Source of the DNA: Cylindrotheca closterium
Taxonomy: Eukaryota > Bacillariophyta > Bacillariophyceae > Bacillariales > Bacillariaceae
Reading direction: 5' to 3'
Length of the DNA stretch: 64,000 nt
Assembly: GCA_933822405.4 (NCBI GenBank)
Contig: CAKOGP040002458.1
Span: forward strand, 48,124 to 112,123
The notes beneath the pieces were generated by a model, which saw nothing but the letters and a program-made list of their open reading frames with translations, ran no database searches and had not been told where the DNA came from. The translations under genes were made by a program, and so were the position numbers. This document shows, in pieces, positions 29,630 through 41,000 of the stretch; within the stretch, counting starts at the first letter, position 1, and every line of letters begins with the position of its first letter.

Positions 29630-31797
29630 TCAATTCCAGATACAACCATTCTCATCACAGCAATGGGTGCAACACCGACATAAAACTTTGGGACTCGTCC
29701 CTCTGCAATCAGCAAAGAACTCTTCGTAGTCCAACAGCCCAGTGCCACAAAATACACTTTCCACTTCCGTCACGTTAGTCCCATCCAGGAACAAATTCGT
29801 CAGCGAGAGCTTGTTGTAAGTGCTTGGAACTGTTCCAGTCAATCCAACATTGTTGTGGACGGAAAGATAATACAACTGTAGCATATTCGATAACTTTTCA
29901 GGCAACGGACCCGAAAGATTGTTGTATTCCAACGAAAGATAAAAAGCAGATGTCAAGTCGCCGAAAGATTCTGGTATCACGCCAGTAAACTCGTTGTGTC
30001 CAAGGTCAAGCTCTTCGATACCAGAATTCGCTGCATTATCCATGGTCCCGTTCAGAGCATTGCCGAGTAGATGCAGCGACGACAAGGAGGGAGCTTGCAA
30101 GATTTCACTGGGAAGCGTTCCCGTGAGATCGCAATCGACAATCGAAACTGACTCCAGCTCGGGCAAGAGAAAGAGTTCACCTGGCAACGTCCCAGTGATT
30201 GCATTGTTTTCTACCAAAAAACTCGACAAGGATGAAAGCAAGCCTATCTCGGACGGAATTGTTCCTATAGCTTCTACTTCATCTGTGGCAATTCAAATAG
30301 CTAATACATAAGGCAACAATATATGGATATGGAAATGGTCAAATCTCTTGCAGACTTACCCAGGATTAGACCAGACACCAATTGTCCTCCACTGCAAAGT
30401 ACTCCATAGATTTCACACTGTCCAATGGAATCGCAGTCTTCCACTTGCCAATCACAAACACGACGGTCCAGGTCGACAAAAGATTCAGATTCATTCCAGT
30501 TTGGTCCACCTAACGAAAAGTAGAGGACTGACATGGCGTAGCGTTCGACCATGATTTGGTCCGCATCTGGACTTTCGGGAAATGCTGTCCTCCATGTATC
30601 CTCATTGGCCAACCAGTCCAGTGCTCGGTGCTGCGTCGACTCGGTATTCTCCCATGGGGTCACATCATCGACGTACTGGGAAAGCAGTGCTTGCAACGCG
30701 GCCATTCGAGAGGTTGGGGAAGCAGTCGGAACTAGTGAGATGGTTGCTGTTGTAGTGGGAGAGTCAGTTTCAATTGGAACATCGTCATCATTATTCTGCA
30801 AAAACAGCAAGCTCAATCCAGCTGCAAGAACGACAATAATGACGACGAGCACGCAAATGATACCTTTCACTCGGCGACTTGAAAAGTCCCATCGTGGCAA
30901 GTCACTTTCGTCCATCGGTACAGCGGTAGTCGCCGCCACGGATTGTGGTGACGTCGGTGCTTCCATTGCATCGTCGTGGTCCGGTACTAGTACAGCATCC
31001 ACCAACGGCGAGTGTGCTTCCTTTTCCTGCGGCTGGTCATCGTCAATCCCAACTTGGATGGTTCGATCATCTTCTGGCACATTGGCTTGGGTCTGCTGGC
31101 CCACCATGGCCACAGCTCCCGGTGTCGACGGCCGCAAATGGTTGAGCCGGTTCAAAACCGGAGGCGCAGGTGCTTTTGTGGAAGCCGAGGAGGAAACCGT
31201 CGGACCAGCCAAAGGTAATGCACTAGGTTGCTCGAGGTCCAATGCTTCTGACTCTCCTTCTTTGGCGTTTTGCGGCTGGGAGTCTTCCTGTGATGGACTC
31301 TGGTGCAATCCTGCCATTTCTTCCTTTTCGGCAATAATGCTGTTGGCGATTCGTTCCCCATCGGATGCCAACAATTGGTTCTGTTTCGATTCGTCTAATA
31401 ATGACTGCCGTTGCAACTGCTGATGTAATCGTTCCGAAACGCTGCTTTTTCGATCTTGATTGCTTCGCTCACTGTCCATCATGGACGACGTGAAAGAAGT
31501 TGATGATTGGTAAGTTGCATTGGCATGCTCAAGACTAAGATTCCAGGCGTCAGCATAATTTCTCTCCTCTACCGGAAGATCGCTCTTGTTCATGTCGTCT
31601 TTGGCATCTTTTGCTTCTGAAGTTCCCGCTACTCGTTTAATTCTATGTTCTTCTGAATTTTGTTGTTCATCTGAAATTTCAGGAGCAATTTCTTTCTGGT
31701 TTTCTTCATGCGATGGTGGAAGTTTAGCATCTTCTCCTATTGATCCTTCATCCTTAAATGTGTCGCTTTGAGACCCGCTAGATGTGTCATGTTCCAT
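29630..31797 (-). CDS. Single-pass LRR membrane protein (two exons)
   Basis: Join of 31797..30360 and 30282..29630, 696 aa. Donor GTAAGT and acceptor CACAG join LVSGLILDEVEAIGTIPSEI in frame, giving a normal first LRR. Order: long acidic/Gln-rich cytosolic part (1-310), one membrane span (about 314-335, IICVLVVIIVVLAAGLSLLFL), a short Thr/Ser linker, the cap found in diatom LRR proteins (ALSVLYFSLGGPNWNES-like and a Cys-rich CDWQVEDCDS with CEIYGVLC), then about six plant-type LRRs (ITGTLPGELFLLPELESVSI, LSGPLPEKLSNMLQLYYLSV), and a Cys-rich C-terminus (CRCCTHCCDENGC). No kinase domain. Probably a surface protein for binding or adhesion. Divergent to the gene at 32614. Confidence 0.85.
30283..30359 (-). 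other. Intron of the LRR gene (77 bp)
   Basis: GTAAGT donor at 30359, CACAG acceptor ending at 30283. Splicing keeps the frame (1438 + 653 nt = 697 codons) and restores an LRR; without it the first exon runs to a stop after a non-LRR tail. Confidence 0.85.
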
Positions 31798-32613
31798 TTT
31801 TGGGTGTCAATTGTGAGTGCGTGGCTGCTGAAGATAATATCACGTTTACGCAAGAAGTTGTTGTGCTGAACAAATGAATTCAACAATAATGGATTATTGA
31901 TTCCTGATGTCTTCTTCTTCTTATACTGTAGGATAGCTGAAAAGTGCCGTGTGTGGTGCCCAATTCACTTTCGTGAGAAACGGTGTGGCAAAGAAATGAC
32001 AATTACAGCTTCAGAGCTGGCATAATAATGGGCTGAGATGATGATGACTGTCAGAAGATCAGAATATATAAAATAATAAAAGTGTTATATTTTTTATAGT
32101 GACATGCGCGCATATGCGTCTCCCAGTTGTCGTGACTGAAATTCATTCAAAATTCGATTGAGTGAGTCAACCGGAACCATATTGCGCGCCGGCGGGGGAA
32201 ATGAAAACTCTCCTCTCCGATGGCGTTAATTACAGAGACGCGTGCCAGCGGCGTGAAGGTTTTTTGTCCCGCTCAATAAATTCAAAATGACCGTCGAAAA
32301 TTTGTGTTTCTGTGAATATATATATTCGCAATCACCACTCTCAACCGCAAAATTATTGTCGAACTCAAACTGCGAGTATATTCAGGGTCAAGACTTGTAT
32401 CTTATCTACTGGTAGCTTCACCCTTCTAGCGCACCATTGTTAAGACGTGACGGTGACACCAGGTTCAGCTGGGGACCTGATTTTTCTTCCACTGGAGAGT
32501 ATTCTGAATTATTCCCCCATCAGATTGATTCAGGTGGATTGATTGATTCGGCGGGGGAATTGATTCAGGTGACTTCAGGAGGCTTCCTTCAGCAGAAGCA
32601 AACCCAGAAGAAT
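31798..32613. other. Upstream region between divergent genes
   Basis: Spans the starts of the LRR gene (minus) and the PSxxPS gene (plus). The plus frame is open from 32437 without an ATG before 32614, so an upstream exon or a non-ATG start is possible. An alternating TA tract lies near 32316. Confidence 0.45.
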
Positions 32614-34185
32614 ATGGCAGAAGAAGCCATCCAAGAGGGGGCAAGAGTAAGCAAAGATAGTGAATGGAGCACCCATTCCCGTCTAAGCAACGATGAGGTT
32701 GGGGAAGCTCGGATCACTGCCAGCTATCGGAGTTCTGCTCAAAATACCTATGACATGTCTATCAGATCCACTGACACTGCAAGCTCGAATATTCGAAACA
32801 TGACGGCGCAGTATCACAATAATAGAAACAACGATTATAGTGTGCGAAGCAGGGATTCCTATGACAGGTCTATTCGATCCAACGACACAATAAACTCGAA
32901 TATACGAAACATGACGGCGCAGCATCTCAACCGAAAGACTCAGTCTGGTCGTGGAAGCAGGACAATAAAGGGCGAACGAGCAAACAGTGACAGCAGCAGC
33001 GACAAGAAAGATGCAGCTATAGACCCACCGGTCCCATCACAAATTTCCACCCCGCACCCGGAAGAGGATAACGAATCCTTGGACAACCCTTCTTCTCCTG
33101 AATCGAGTGTTGAAAAATTCAACAAGGATGAAAAAGTCAATAGTGACAGCAGCCACGAGAATGATGCAACCACAGTGCCATCGATCCCATCACAAATTAC
33201 CACCTTGCAACCAGAAGAAGTGGTTCACGAATCCAGTGTGGACTGTACTATGACAAATATTGTGGGTGCTATAATTTGTGGTGTATTTGCTATTGGGTGG
33301 TTAGTCTTTCTCTTTTGGAAAGATGGCGGACCAGACCTTATCACTAAGCAAAAATCCCCATCCATCTATAGCTGGAACCCTCCAACGGCCGATCAGTGCA
33401 GCTCCATTTCCAATGGCACTCTTTTTTATTATGATGCAGACTCGCGGCAGCAAGAACGTATTCAGGTGAAGTTAGAAGTACAGCTTCAATCGGAACTCGG
33501 AAATGTGAATGTGGCCAATCTGGAATCCGAGTGGAAGAAGAAATTGCAAGAGCATGTCATGCCAACATTGGCCGGTTGTGAAGAAGATGTCCAACGTCGT
33601 CTTTATCAAGAGCCAAACGACAACAAATCAACGCTCCGGCAACGTCGACGATTGCGAACACTCAGCCAGCTGCTACCGGATCATGTAATATCCTATGCGT
33701 TTGTGGTGGACACAACCTTGTCGTGGGATGAGATTCTCCCCGAAGGAAACCAAGGCACATTTGCACAAGTGCAAACAACATACACGTATCCATTCATGAT
33801 TGATATTGATCTTTGGTTGAAAGAAGATGTCAATGACGCTCTCCTAAACGAAAAAGTATCACAAGTGTTCAACGACTTTTTGAACAATGGCCCGCTGCAA
33901 ACGGATTTGGCACTAGACAGATCCAAACTCATCAACGTTCAACAATCACTGGACATGCCAACTGATGATCCAACAGTTTTCGACGGTGCTACCGTAGCAA
34001 ATCCCGACCCATCGACGAATGCACCAGTCGCAATGCCAACAAGGAGGCCGACGAGTGTCCAAACCTTGGCACCTTCGGAGAGTCCTTCCATAGATCCGAC
34101 CGGACTTCCAGTCACGGAGAATCCCACGCTATCACCAGCCAACCAAAGTCCCAACGACAGCCCAACGAGTAACTCTACCCTATAA
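32614..34185 (+). CDS. Single-pass membrane protein: PTLAGC ectodomain and short PSxxPS tail
   Basis: 523 aa from the first ATG (32614); 59 more open codons lie upstream without ATG. Order: charged Ser/Asn-rich N-terminus with two 40-aa repeats (DMSIRSTDTASSNIRNMTAQ and DRSIRSNDTINSNIRNMTAQ), acidic linker with two PSQIT/PSQIS motifs, a membrane span (about 220-243, IVGAIICGVFAIGWLVFLFW), and the shared ectodomain (about 265-450) beginning QCSSISNGTLFYYD, with HVMPTLAGCEEDVQRR, VISYAFVVDT and PFMIDIDLWLKEDV. It ends in a Ser/Pro/Thr stalk. A TAA at 34183 ends it, but the same frame continues with PSxxPS-like coding (PSLEPGNNITEPTASPSTAP) to a TGA at 34294, suggesting recent loss of about 36 residues. 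Role unknown. Confidence 0.8.
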   Translation: MAEEAIQEGARVSKDSEWSTHSRLSNDEVGEARITASYRSSAQNTYDMSIRSTDTASSNIRNMTAQYHNNRNNDYSVRSRDSYDRSIRSNDTINSNIRNMTAQHLNRKTQSGRGSRTIKGERANSDSSSDKKDAAIDPPVPSQISTPHPEEDNESLDNPSSPESSVEKFNKDEKVNSDSSHENDATTVPSIPSQITTLQPEEVVHESSVDCTMTNIVGAIICGVFAIGWLVFLFWKDGGPDLITKQKSPSIYSWNPPTADQCSSISNGTLFYYDADSRQQERIQVKLEVQLQSELGNVNVANLESEWKKKLQEHVMPTLAGCEEDVQRRLYQEPNDNKSTLRQRRRLRTLSQLLPDHVISYAFVVDTTLSWDEILPEGNQGTFAQVQTTYTYPFMIDIDLWLKEDVNDALLNEKVSQVFNDFLNNGPLQTDLALDRSKLINVQQSLDMPTDDPTVFDGATVANPDPSTNAPVAMPTRRPTSVQTLAPSESPSIDPTGLPVTENPTLSPANQSPNDSPTSNSTL

Positions 34186-34965
34186 CCTTCTCTCGAGCCT
34201 GGAAATAACATCACGGAACCGACGGCAAGTCCATCCACAGCACCAAGCAATGAAACGACAATTACAGTCAGCCCAACTTCAAACAGTACAACGTGATTGA
34301 TGATTCTTGCCTTGTCGTCTCGCTGGGAGCAGGTAGACTGGAGTCTGCTTCAATGTCAGTGGAATTCTTGCACAGTTGTGCCTATATCACTTGAATGACG
34401 TCCGAAGTATCCGAGACCTGTATTGAGTGAAGAAGAATGATTATGCAACTATCAAACCTCGCAATCATGCAGTCAAATGTCACTATGGAATCCGAGACAA
34501 TCCCAATGGTTGCACGCCGATTCAGCAGCAGACTGACTCGCTGCATCTCTTGAAGATGTGGATTTATTTATTAGAGTGATGAATCGATCAACAGCACCGA
34601 TCTTTCTCTGTCCGAACGCTGAAGGTGGTCGTAGCGGCTTTTTATCATCAGTCCTATACTATAATGTCAAACCAAATCTGTAAATGGAGCTCCAGCCGAT
34701 CTAGGAGATGCGCAAAATCGTGTCCGATCAGCACAATAAGTCACGGCCTACCCGAGAGGCGGAACTAGAATCACGCTACCTCTAGATTCAAGCTGGCAGT
34801 TCGCTAGGAGCATTCAAATTTCAAGATGAACCATGGAATGGAATGGAACAAATCAACCTAATTCTAAACTTCTTATCAAAGCTGGACCTAAGAGAAATCA
34901 ACCCCATCACAATCTCCAATATCCAGCCAAAAGAGATTTGGCTTCCCGCGGGTATTATGTCCATG
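34186..34965. other. Former 3' coding tail and intergenic sequence
   Basis: 34186-34296 continues the upstream frame after its stop (Ser/Pro/Thr-rich, see that gene). From 34297 to 34965 no gene is visible. Confidence 0.5.
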
Positions 34966-37640
34966 TCAGTCGGAGCTTTCCTCTTCTACCTCGGCACGAT
35001 TCATCTCTGTCATCATAGCATTGATAGCATCGTCGATTCCCAGCAAAAAAGATGGCGCATTGGTCTGATTTCTCGCACTTGCAGTCACCGCGGGTTTCCT
35101 AGAATCTTCTTCCAATGATGCGACAGCTGTCATACTAACTCTCTCTGGTGTAAACTGTTGGCACGTAGGACTCTCCGCTCTGGAAACAGGAGGACTTGTG
35201 GGTCCACTATTGTTCCATTCGTCAAGTTGGACGTTTTCATTTGAATCGACTTCCGATTCATTCGAGTTTAGCAAAGCTCCTTGACGACTACTGATTTCAT
35301 GAGCAACCGTGTTCTTGGGGTTTTCGTCTGAATCAGATTTTGATTTACTTGAGTGCAGCGAAGCCCCTTGGCGACTAGCTCCATCATCAATTGGGCTCTT
35401 TGGAACAGTTGTTGTTGTCCCAGCTCCAATAGACAGGAAACCCATCTCTCGAAGCTGCAATGGTCGCGGAGGTGTCAGATGACTGTTTTTCTTTCCACGT
35501 TGCAGCTTGTTGTATTCTTCTTGATTTTCTGCTATCCAACGTCTTAAGCATTGGTATCCCACGTCATCAATGCGAACATTAAAGTGACTATGTGTTTCTC
35601 TAAATTGTTTGAATTCGTTGAGTCGTTCATCCCATTCTTGGTTCAGTTTTTAATGGCGACTACTCTTGAGTCCCCCCCTGGATTTTGGTGTACACTTGTT
35701 GATTATACTTAAGCCAACTGTTCAAGGAGTTCTACGCTTCTACATTTCATGGAACCTTGAAGTGCCCATTCTCTTTTTAAACTGCTTGAGTTGCTGGAGT
35801 CGTTCATCAAATTCTTGGTTCCGATTTTGTATGTCTCCGAAATTATAGCCGATGGATTGATTCGAGCTGGGCAATCCGTTCATCCGTCAAGCGACGACTC
35901 TTGATTCCCTTTTGGATCTTGTTGTACGCTTGTCGATTATAAGTAAGCCAATAGTTCAATGACTTATATACGCTTCTACATTCTTTGGAACCTTGAAGTG
36001 CCCATGCGCTTCTTTGAAATGCTTTAGCTCCTGTACCCGTTGGTTCCACAGTGCAATTGGACAGCCCAATTTAATATTACCATTGAAATCCCCCTGTTCA
36101 GGAACATTGAATTTGAAGCCGATGGATTTGAGTTGGGCCATCCGTTCATCCGCCAGACGACTACTCCTGATTCCCCTCCGGATCTTGTTGTACGCTTGTT
36201 GATTATATTTCATCCAAAAGTTCAAGGACTTGTACGCTTCTTCATTCTTTGGAACATTGAAGTGACCATTTTCTTTGTAGAAATCCGTTAGCTCTTTGAT
36301 CCGGTGATCCCATGGTGCAATTAGGCATGTTTGTATATTCATATCATTGCCGTCGAATCTTGTCTTCTCAGATGGATTGAATTTGTAGCCAATTTCCATC
36401 AGTCCAACCAATCGTTCACTTGATAAGCGGCTGCTCTTTATCCCTTTCTTGAGGTTCTGGTAATGTCTTTGATTATGAAGCATCCAGTTTGACAAGAGCT
36501 TATATCTTTCGACGTCCATGGGGACATGAAAATGATCCTGAGCTTCGTGAAACTCTTTCAGCTCTTGTAGCCTCTGATACCATTCCGCATTTGGACATTT
36601 CCAACTAACAATGATGGAGCTTTTTGAGGGCTTCTTTCTTCTTGCACTAGCACTGAAGCGGAACCCAATTGCTTTAAGCTGGTCCAATCGTCCATACGTC
36701 ATAGAACTCTTTTCGCCCTGTTGGAATTTGTTGTACGCAACTTGATTCTTTTGTATCCAGGTTTTCAAAGTTTTGTGCTCTTCGACATTATCGGGGACGT
36801 TGAAATGACCATGAGTGTCCTTGGAGTCCTTCAACTCTTGCAATCTTTCACTCCATCGTTTGTGCTCTCTACCGGTTTCAGAAAAATCGAAGCCTAATGT
36901 CGTAAGCTTTGATATACGGTCATTTGTGAGTCGACTGCTCTTCTCGCCTTTTTGCAGGCGATGGTAGTGGTACTTATTTTGGATAACCCAGTTATACATT
37001 GGAAGGTACGCATTAATATTTCCCGGGACTTCGAAATGACCATGTTCTTCTTTGAACTGCTGCAGTTCTCGTACCCTCCGATTCCAACAAACGCCATCAA
37101 GATCGAGGCCAAATTCCTTTTTCCTTTTATTGTTTGTATTCTGTTGTTCTTTCTGCTGCTACATTGACGCAAATTTTGAACTTTCCGAAAGTCGTAGCCG
37201 ATATTTTCGAGCTGAGACAACTGTGTCTCCATCAGTGTTGAAATACCATCACTCCTGTGGCGCTTGTTGTATTCGATACAAAGTTTCGCAAGCCAATTCG
37301 AAAGATGCGGGAACTTTTTGCAATTACGTGGAACTTGAAAATTGCCATTGATACGTCTGTACTCGATCAATTCCTTCAGACGGCGTTTCCGTCGAACCTC
37401 TGAGTTCACCAAGGATAATCGAAAGCCAACAGACTTCAGCTCGGCTATTCGGTCTGTCTTATTCCGTCAAGTCAATCTCTTGGGTTCCTCTTGACGCTGC
37501 CATCGTGCGTACGACGAACGAATCTGCTACATCCAAGTTGACAACTTGTTGTGTTCTTCATCGTCTTTTGGAACCCGACAATGTCCATGCTGTTGTTTGA
37601 AGTCTTTCAGCTCATGTATGTGCTTTCAGGTTGCTCCCAA
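34966..37640 (-). pseudogene. Decayed helicase-associated (HA) repeat gene
   Basis: Seven or more HA repeats (pattern: W-x-x-R-x-x-EL-x-x-F, then GHFxVP, then LxxWxxxxRxxY, then Lxxxxxxxxxx-L-x-x-IGF) run along the minus strand. Examples: RLQELKDSKDTHGHFNVPDN, RIKELTDFYKENGHFNVPKN, RVQELKHFKEAHGHFKVPKN. The largest intact piece is 35956-36999. Breaks: an extra TA dinucleotide at about 35967 shifts VEAYKSL to a stop; another shift after LESI near 35855, then a stop near 35750; a frame change near 37120 (GLDLDGVCWNRRVRELQQF is in another frame from the upstream repeat); stops in the first repeat (about 37470-37530). The 3' end (34966-35562) is intact, with an acidic tail. HA repeats are linked to nucleic-acid binding in helicases, but no helicase core is present. 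Confidence 0.8.
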
Positions 37641-38027
37641 TCATTACAATAATACAACAACATATATAGTCGACTTAGTCGAAGCGGTCGTAGATTTAGC
37701 GCGCTCATCTACTATATAAACGACGCGATAACTGCAACGCACAAAAATACAACCAGGACACATGTCCACTCGATGATTGATCGACAAAGATTTCGATTGC
37801 ATATATTGTTCGATTTAGCATGCCGACAATACTGCCAAAAATGTGATACATAGGAACCCTTGAGGTTTCTGAACCCACGCGGAGCATCAAACTTTCAGAA
37901 GAACACACCAGCCAATAAGGATTCTAACAAGAACATCCTCATCAATCATAGTCGAGCACGACGAGGCCCAAAAGTCAGTCCACCTTCTGCTTCATATCAG
38001 CAAAAATACGATCGGTTGCACTTCAAG

Positions 38028-41000
38028 ATGTCTGAGAACAGCGAAACTATGAAAGTGCTCATGAATGGAGATACGTCGTCCGAGGTGGAAACGGACCACG
38101 ACGACAACGACTGGACTGTTTCGGATGATGAGCAGGTACAAGAAATCAGAGCACGTGATGAAAGTAAAGAGCTCGATGCCATACCAAGGGGGAATCTGAT
38201 AGACCAGTCTGAAAATAAAGTAGCAACGAAAAAGAGCGATAGCCTTGATGGCGGACCCAGCAACTTCAATCCTATTAGTGAATCCAATGTGGTTGATACT
38301 CTTTTACAAGAGAAAAATATTCGTCAGAGCGAAACCCTTTCTGATGGGATGAGCAGCCGAAGCACAAACGATAATGGTGATGTGATGCCTGTGTTGCCAC
38401 GAGTAGACTTGGAAGTGAAACCAGAATACCCTCCATTATCCGTCGAAAAATCAGATGAATCGAATATTGCATTTCAAGTTAAAAATCAAAATCAAGGAAA
38501 GGATACAAAGCCAACTGGGGCGGGAATTCGTGAAATTGCTGATACTTCATCCTATGTGCATCTTGAGACCTCTCACAGGAGTGATGATTGCGTGGTTCAT
38601 TCATTCGATGACGTAAATAATCGTCTTAGTGATGCGTCACAGGATGTTGGCGTTCAAGATCTTTGCGACAACGATCCACAATTCCATCATTCGAATCTAG
38701 TTGACGACTTGTATCAGATGCCAGAACTGGCAGCATACCTTGACGATCTGGAAAATGTGGCTGCCAAACAAAAGATGAGTGACGAACATTCACTCCATAC
38801 TTCGTCGTCGTTTTTGGAAGCGACTGGCGACGTCAAACATGTTCAAGGCAGTAACGACCAATTGATCCATGAGCAGACCGGAAGTTATTTGACGGATACC
38901 GACAAGGAAAAGAGGGATCCAACTCCTCGTGTCTCCTTTGCCGAACAGCCTTCCTACTTTCCAGGCCAGATTCCGAGGAACGATCAAAAGAGAAGCAGTA
39001 GCCGGAACAACCACAAGAAACGAAAAAGCAGCAAAGGGCGCCATTCTAACCGAGATATGGCAATATATAGCGGCGATGATGGCGATCAAGTGGCGGAGAA
39101 ATACTGGCAAAGTATGCCGAAACGTTCTTCTCGTAATTCTAGCAAAGACATCAAGAATGAAACATCATCATCATCCCGGCGGTCATCTCATCACCGAAAC
39201 AACTCTAGACGAAGAAGCAACTCGCGTTCCAGACAATCAAAGCATAGAGATCAACGGAGCCGAACGAAGAATCGTCATGCAGCTGATGAGCAAGAGATAG
39301 AAACGCCACAATTGGAGGATGTGAATTTGTACGATTCGGCCAATAGTTCGGACGAACAATTTGATGATGAATATGAAGCAGAAGCCCGAGGACGAGGAAG
39401 ACGGAAGCACCGATCAAATAAGCATCGAAGAAGGAAAAGTGGGCGACAATCGATTTCCTTGCCAAGAGATCATGCAGATTACGATCAATCACCTTCCCTC
39501 AATCGTTCCACATCGGATCGGCGGTCGCACAGGCGATCTTTGAGCGTGAGTGAGATCGAAACGCGGCAATTGATGCAGTCACACTCAACACGTGAGATGG
39601 ATTCGACGAGAGTGCAACGACAGTTCCGAGACTTGGAGAGTCCAAAACGGACCTCTAGCAAGAAACGAAAAAGTCGGAGAGGCAAGGCGGAGAGTCGGAA
39701 TCGAAGTATCATATGCTGCGGCATTTTGTTTTGCCTTCTGTCAACAGTTGGAGTTGTGCTATTTCTTGTCATGCATGAAAACGTCAGCGAACCGGAACCA
39801 TTGACACCTGTAAGACAATCCCCTATTGTATTGAGGGCTCCCACTACAGAGAAATGCCGTTCCATTTCCCAAGGTGTTGACACCATTTCAGATCAGACGG
39901 AATCTTCATCTGAGCTGAAACAATTTGAAATCAGGCTGGAAGTGGAACCTAGTGGCCAAATTGGCGAATCTGATTTGCCTTTCATGCCCTTGTTGGAGTC
40001 GACACTACAAGCACTTGTAATGCCGGCATTGGTTGGGTGCGAGCCTGTGACTCTTCGTCGGTATCGTCGCATGATGGGACCACCCCTCGAAAGTCGGCGA
40101 AGGAATACGGAACGACTACCGCACTATCTCATTTCAAACGGCTTAATCATCGATGCACAATTTGATTTATATCCTCTTGCTTCAAAATCAAGTCGACCGT
40201 TCAGCTATCCTGTAAAAGTTCTCATCGATATCTGGGTCCAAGAAGAAGTGGACAGCTACTTGTTGGCGAACAAAGTATGGAAGGCATTCGATGAGTTCAT
40301 GAGCTCTCCAGGAATTCCAGAAGACTTTCCAATTGCATCAGCTGTGGTGCTTAGTGTTGATCCCGTTCGTGGAGCTCAAGAACCAAAAGAAGGTACCGCA
40401 TTTCCAACTCTTTTACCATCCCCAAGGCCATCACAAGCACCCAGCATTACCAGCAGCGCATCTCCCACAAAGCAGCCATCCTCCAGTCCGAGTATTTCTC
40501 CGTCATCTTTCCCGTCCTTGAGCCCCACTGGACTGCCTTCTGCAAAACCGTCGTCCGTACCCACCCATATACCATCATTGCAACCGTCCAAATTTCCAAC
40601 TCCAAGACCAACATTGAACCCTACAGGTTCTCCGACGGTTGCGCCTGTGACTTTCAGCCCAACAAGACCCCCAGTTCCGATCAATGCATCAATTGATGTC
40701 GTCATCATCGGGGCCGGAGCTGCAGGTTTGAGCGCCGCCTATCATCTGCAGCGCGAGGGAGTTTCAGTGGTTGTACTGGAAGCTACCAATGAGATTGGAG
40801 GTCGAGTAAAAAAGGACTCAACATGGGACTTGGACCTTGATCTAGGGGGAGAATGGTTAGACTATGCGACTAGTGACTTTAGTAATGGCAATGACATGTT
40901 GAGTGCTATTCTGGATCGAACAGTCAATAAGCAGACCATTCGAGAGCCCAACTTAGCACATTATTGGAGTGGATCTACAATGCGATATGACCCCCCTGGT

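Noticed and set aside
30551..31423. 290-codon plus-strand frame
   Set aside because: Antisense shadow of the first LRR-gene exon; the minus frame has the membrane span and LRR cap.
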